Shown: positions 61,011 to 64,000 of the stretch, in pieces
How positions within the stretch are numbered: the first letter of the stretch is position 1
How the letters are laid out: each line of letters starts with the position of its first letter
NCBI GenBank assembly: GCA_964538355.1
Contig: CAZIFC010000005.1
Span: 62,001-126,000 of the forward strand
Source: Bilophila sp964538355
GTDB taxonomy: Bacteria > Desulfobacterota > Desulfovibrionia > Desulfovibrionales > Desulfovibrionaceae
Direction of reading: 5' to 3'
DNA length: 64,000 nt
Position numbers and translations under genes: made by a program
Notes under the pieces: generated by a model
The model's database searches: none
What the model was told of the DNA's origin: nothing
Seen by the model: only the letters and a program-made list of their open reading frames with translations

Positions 61011-63206
61011 CTACATGAACATCATAGCCACATGCCGCACGGTAACGGCGGCTCCGAAGGCGACCAGCGTGTTGAAAACCATGCTGAACACGGGCCAGCC
61101 CCACGAGCCTGTCTCCTGCCGAATGGCGGCTACCGTGACAAGACAAGGCGCATACAGCAATACAAAAACCAGCAACGCCAACGCGGTAGCCGGCGTCCAA
61201 CGCCCGTCGGCGCGGATCTGCTGGGCGAGCGGCGTAGGATCTTCGGGGTCCACCTCGCCAAGCGAATAGGCCGTGGCAAGCGTGGCGACAATCACTTCCT
61301 TGGCGGCAAAACCGCCCACCAGCGCAATGTCCGTCCGCCAGTCAAACCCGGCGGGCTGCGTCAAAGGCTCCAGAGCCATGCCCATGCGCCCGGCAAAAGA
61401 ATGCTGCAAGGCCGCTTCCGCACGTTCGCCGTGCAGGGCCGCAAGCTGATCTTCCAACGCCGCAACAGCACCCCCGGACGCCTTCGCCGCATCCAGATCC
61501 GCCTCGATGGTCTGCTGCACTCCGGCAAAATGCGCCCGCGTATCCAAAGGCAGCTGCGGATAGGCCATCGCTGCCCACAAGATGATCGAAATGGCGAGAA
61601 TGACCGTACCGGCCTTCTTCAAATATTCAAACGTCCGTTCCCCGGTATGGATCGCCAGCCCGAGCATGGTGGGCAGGCGGTACGGCGGCAGCTCCATCAC
61701 AAACGGCGTGGAAGGCCCCTTGATGATGGTCGAGCGCAGAAGCCGCGCCGTGAGCAGGGCGACAATCCAGCCCGTCAGCGTCAGGCCGAACATCACCGCC
61801 GCTTCGTGACCGGGAAAGAAAACACCGGAAAAGAGAATGAACACCGGCAGCTTGGCCCCGCAAGCCATAAAGGGGACCGTCAGGAGCGTCGCCATCTTCT
61901 CGCGGGGGCTTCGCAGGGTGCGCGCCGCCAAAACACCGGGCACGGCACAGCCGCCCGCAATGCCGCCGCCCACGATGAACGGCATCACCGAGCACCCGTG
62001 CAGGCCGAAAATGCGGAAAATCCGGTCGAGCATGTAGGCCATGCGCGCCATGTAGCCCGTATCCTCAAGAAAAGATATCTGGAGGAAAATCAGCATAATC
62101 AGCGGGACAAAGCTCATCACGCCGCCCACACCGTCGATGATGCCCGACAGCACCAGCGACTTGAGCTGACCATCCGGGAGTACCGCGTCCGCCCCTTCAC
62201 GCAGCAGGCCGAAACCGGCCTCCACCCACCCCATCGGGATTTCACCGATCTTGAAGGTCACGGTATACAGCAGATACAGCACGCCGAGCATGATCAGCGG
62301 ACCCATGAACGGATGCGTGAGCACCTTGTCCATGCGGTCGGAAAGCTGAATGCGCGCGTGCATGTCCTGCCGCCGCACCAGCACGCCGTCACGCAGCAGG
62401 GAAGAAATGAAGCCGTAGCGGTAATCCGCAATGACCGCCTCGGGCCAGGTGTTGAGCGTATCCTTCAGATGGCGGGTAACCTCGTCCACCTGCCGCTCCA
62501 GTGCGGCGGCCAGATCCGGGGCTTCGCTCCGGGTTCGGGACAGGATTTCCTCATCCATTTCCAGAAGCTTGATGGCAACCCACCGCGCCGGGTACTCCGA
62601 GGCCAACAGCCCCGCTTCCCCGATGGCGGACTCCATTTCCCGCAAAACCGGATCGAGATCCGGGCCATAGGAAATGTGCAGAGGCTGCCACGGCTCGCCG
62701 CGCTTCGTGGAGATATAGGACTCCGTCGCCTTGATGAGTTCGGGAAGCCCCTCTCCCGTGCGGGCCACGGTCGCCAGCACCGGGAACCCCAGACGCTGCG
62801 AGAGCCGCTCCTGATCGATGGTCATGCCCTGCTGGGCCGCCTCATCCATCATGTTCAGGGCCAGCACCACGGGGACGCCAAGCTCAAGGAGCTGGATGGT
62901 CAGGTAGAGGTTGCGCTCCAAGGCTCCGGCGTTGAGGACATCGATGACCACATCCGGGCGTTCCTGCGCCAGAACATGGCGGGCTACCGTCTCTTCCTGC
63001 GTGTAGGCCGTCAGGGAGTACGTCCCCGGCAGGTCGATGACCCGCACGGATTCACCGGAAGACAGGCGGATGAAACCTTCCTTTTTCTCTACCGTGATGC
63101 CGGGATAGTTCCCGACATGCTGGTGCGAACCCGTCAGCGAATTGAAGGCCGTGGTCTTGCCCGAATTCGGATTGCCCGCAAGAGCGATTGTCAGCTGGGA
63201 ATTCAT
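61011..63206 (-). CDS. feoB: Ferrous iron transport protein B
   Basis: Fe(II) uptake membrane protein with a GTPase-like N domain. The product is 731 residues. G motifs: GNPNSGKTTAFN near residue 10, DLPGTYSL near 59, NMMDEA near 120. Then the Feo membrane region with gates SVMPFIVGGGIAGGCAVPG and KEVIVATLA. The start overlaps feoA by ATGA. Confidence 0.97.
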   Translation of the reverse strand: MNSQLTIALAGNPNSGKTTAFNSLTGSHQHVGNYPGITVEKKEGFIRLSSGESVRVIDLPGTYSLTAYTQEETVARHVLAQERPDVVIDVLNAGALERNLYLTIQLLELGVPVVLALNMMDEAAQQGMTIDQERLSQRLGFPVLATVARTGEGLPELIKATESYISTKRGEPWQPLHISYGPDLDPVLREMESAIGEAGLLASEYPARWVAIKLLEMDEEILSRTRSEAPDLAAALERQVDEVTRHLKDTLNTWPEAVIADYRYGFISSLLRDGVLVRRQDMHARIQLSDRMDKVLTHPFMGPLIMLGVLYLLYTVTFKIGEIPMGWVEAGFGLLREGADAVLPDGQLKSLVLSGIIDGVGGVMSFVPLIMLIFLQISFLEDTGYMARMAYMLDRIFRIFGLHGCSVMPFIVGGGIAGGCAVPGVLAARTLRSPREKMATLLTVPFMACGAKLPVFILFSGVFFPGHEAAVMFGLTLTGWIVALLTARLLRSTIIKGPSTPFVMELPPYRLPTMLGLAIHTGERTFEYLKKAGTVILAISIILWAAMAYPQLPLDTRAHFAGVQQTIEADLDAAKASGGAVAALEDQLAALHGERAEAALQHSFAGRMGMALEPLTQPAGFDWRTDIALVGGFAAKEVIVATLATAYSLGEVDPEDPTPLAQQIRADGRWTPATALALLVFVLLYAPCLVTVAAIRQETGSWGWPVFSMVFNTLVAFGAAVTVRHVAMMFM

Positions 63207-63556
63207 GACGCCTGCTCTGTCTGGGCCAGAGGTTCGACGACAATATAGTCGGCCTCGTTGTTCCTGAGGCTGAGGGTAAAGCCCGGCAGGCGCAGGGCCA
63301 CCGGATCCCGCAGGGGAGCGCGCCCCACAACCTCGACTTCCGCACCGGGGATAAGCCCCATGTCGCGGATGCGCCGCCCAAGCTCGCCGCTGGCCTGCAC
63401 ATGCGCGATCCGGGCCTTCTGGCCTTCCTTCATCTTGCGGAGGGAAATCAGCCCGGAGTCCAGCATTTCCTGCGAGACGGGACAGCCTTCACCGCCGCAC
63501 GAACAGGCGCGGCTGCAATCGTTTTCTCCACGATGCCTATGACAAAATCCAAACAT
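63203..63556 (-). CDS. feoA: FeoA with an N-terminal Cys/His-rich extension
   Basis: SH3-like partner of FeoB. The product is 117 residues from ATG 63556 after a good AGGAG. The FeoA core (about 38-110) reads SLRKMKEGQKARI, IRDMGLIPGAEVEV and LRDPVALRL. The first about 30 residues (MFGFCHRHRGENDCSRACSC then GGEGC) form a metal-binding-like tail absent from most FeoA (about 75-85 residues). Confidence 0.92.
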   Translation of the reverse strand: MFGFCHRHRGENDCSRACSCGGEGCPVSQEMLDSGLISLRKMKEGQKARIAHVQASGELGRRIRDMGLIPGAEVEVVGRAPLRDPVALRLPGFTLSLRNNEADYIVVEPLAQTEQAS

Positions 63557-63572
63557 GGCAACTCCTGGGAAG

Positions 63573-63785
63573 CTATCTTGACGTCCGGCCGGAACGCCGG
63601 TCAGGGAAGGCGCAGCCGCGCCCCCGACGGGCTCCGTGGCAACCGGCGCAGCCGCCGTTGCAGACCGGACGCTTCATGGTATTGATGCTGCGGCCCGCGT
63701 ACCACGCCGCCGCTAGAATAATCACGACGAGCAACGCCTCCCACGGGAACCCGCTTCCGGCAGACACGACTGTTTCCGCGTCCAT
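63573..63785 (-). CDS. FeoB-associated Cys-rich membrane protein
   Basis: The product is 70 residues: one N-terminal membrane segment (EALLVVIILAAAWYAG) and a Cys-rich tail CNGGCAGCHGARRGRGC, the pattern of the small FeoB-associated proteins. First gene of the feo operon, 16 bp ahead of feoA. Confidence 0.88.
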   Translation of the reverse strand: MDAETVVSAGSGFPWEALLVVIILAAAWYAGRSINTMKRPVCNGGCAGCHGARRGRGCAFPDRRSGRTSR

Positions 63786-63824
63786 ATGCCCTCCAATGAT
63801 AACGGTACTATCGGAACTGCTCTT

Positions 63825-63852
63825 TCTATATGTTTTTGAAAATAAATGTCAA
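63825..63852 (-). promoter_or_regulatory. feo promoter overlapping a Fur-box-like inverted repeat
   Basis: On the minus strand TTGACA (63852-63847), 16 bases, TATAGA (63830-63825). The 17-bp near-palindrome TTGAAAATAAATGTCAA (63836-63852) covers the -35 and spacer, as expected for iron-dependent Fur repression. Confidence 0.65.
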
Positions 63853-63891
63853 TTGCAGAATGAGAACATTTTGGAGGCCCGGCCCGGTTCC

Positions 63892-63920
63892 TTGCCCTTA
63901 ACCAGTACATAGTCTATACT
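63892..63920 (+). promoter_or_regulatory. Promoter of the gene at the window end
   Basis: TTGCCC (63892-63897), 17-base spacer, TATACT (63915-63920), 33 bp before the ATG. Confidence 0.65.
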
Positions 63921-63952
63921 TTTTTCATTGCGAACTTTCTTTGGAGCCTTCC

Positions 63953-64000
63953 ATGACCCTTTCCGCCCCTCTTTCCCCTGCGGATGCCCCCGCCGCCGCT
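63953..64000 (+). CDS. Start of an unidentified gene, cut by the window end
   Basis: ATG 63953 follows TTTGGAGCC and a good promoter, and the frame stays open to base 64000, giving MTLSAPLSPADAPAAA. Too short to identify. It is divergent from the feo operon. Confidence 0.55.
   Translation, partial: MTLSAPLSPADAPAAA

Noticed and set aside
60918..63248. A 776-codon frame antisense to feoB
   Set aside because: Rich in Arg/His/Gln without domains; an antisense shadow of feoB that also runs through repeat copy 3.

Overview
The window (about 64 kb, GC-rich, densely coding) looks like the chromosome of a strictly anaerobic, probably gut-associated member of the Desulfovibrionaceae (Desulfovibrio/Bilophila type). 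The reasons are a TunR-type molybdate/tungstate regulator (tyrosine-recombinase-like domain plus Mop domains), an anaerobic purine/selenium hydroxylase gene set, GlpABC, FeoAB and Cys-rich partners, and sigma-54-type promoters. The genus is inferred from gene content only; no marker was compared.

Layout, left to right. (1) 1-9.4 kb: the 3' part of an exported cyclophilin, tRNA-Phe, then a complete type I-F CRISPR-Cas locus on the minus strand: cas2-3, csy1, csy2, csy3, cas6f, cas1, leader, and a short array of 5 repeats and 4 spacers. cas1 lies last, next to the array, which differs from the usual cas1-first order. (2) 9.4-13.7 kb: housekeeping genes rpsF-rpsR-rplI with a likely S6:S18 autoregulatory leader, dnaB, serine acetyltransferase and a 41-residue lipoprotein. 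(3) 13.7-31.3 kb: a long plus-strand purine-catabolic cluster behind a near-consensus sigma-54 promoter: ygeY, yqeA (carbamate kinase), ygeW (carbamoyltransferase), a fused Se-dependent xanthine dehydrogenase, ssnA, hydantoinase, ygfK, yqeB and xdhABC. (4) 31.4-41.6 kb: a DUF4136 lipoprotein, ileS-lspA-PLDc_N, cpoB, a CAU tRNA, then the selenium-linked yedE-yedF-DUF3343-kinase run and a convergent purine permease. (5) 41.9-51.4 kb: a clpB/cbpM/cbpA chaperone group, a divergent large dynamin-like GTPase, GNAT, creA, trmO, slyX and an EVE-domain protein. (6) 51.5-55.4 kb: molybdate transport (modA, modBC) with tunR between the two parts. (7) 55.6-59.8 kb: glpABC. (8) 60-64 kb: a type IV pilin-like gene broken only by an assembly gap, then feoB-feoA and a Cys-rich partner under a probable Fur box, and the start of one more gene.

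The genes suggest one physiological theme. Purines enter through the AzgA-type permease. Mo/Se hydroxylases (fused Se-XDH, XdhABC) with YgfK, SsnA, hydantoinase and YgeY open and cleave the rings, and YgeW plus YqeA can recover ATP from carbamoyl phosphate. ModABC/TunR and YedE/YedF/YqeB would supply and mature the molybdenum and selenium cofactors. The pathway role is from knowledge of the homologous gut uric-acid/purine cluster; the coupling of these loci is inference.

The most useful second looks are the cas1-last I-F locus with a divergent Csy1; TunR with an apparent internal start that could yield a free di-Mop protein; a three-copy palindromic repeat family at gene 3' ends; and a 100-N scaffold gap flanked by an exact 55-bp duplication that hides an intact pilin gene.
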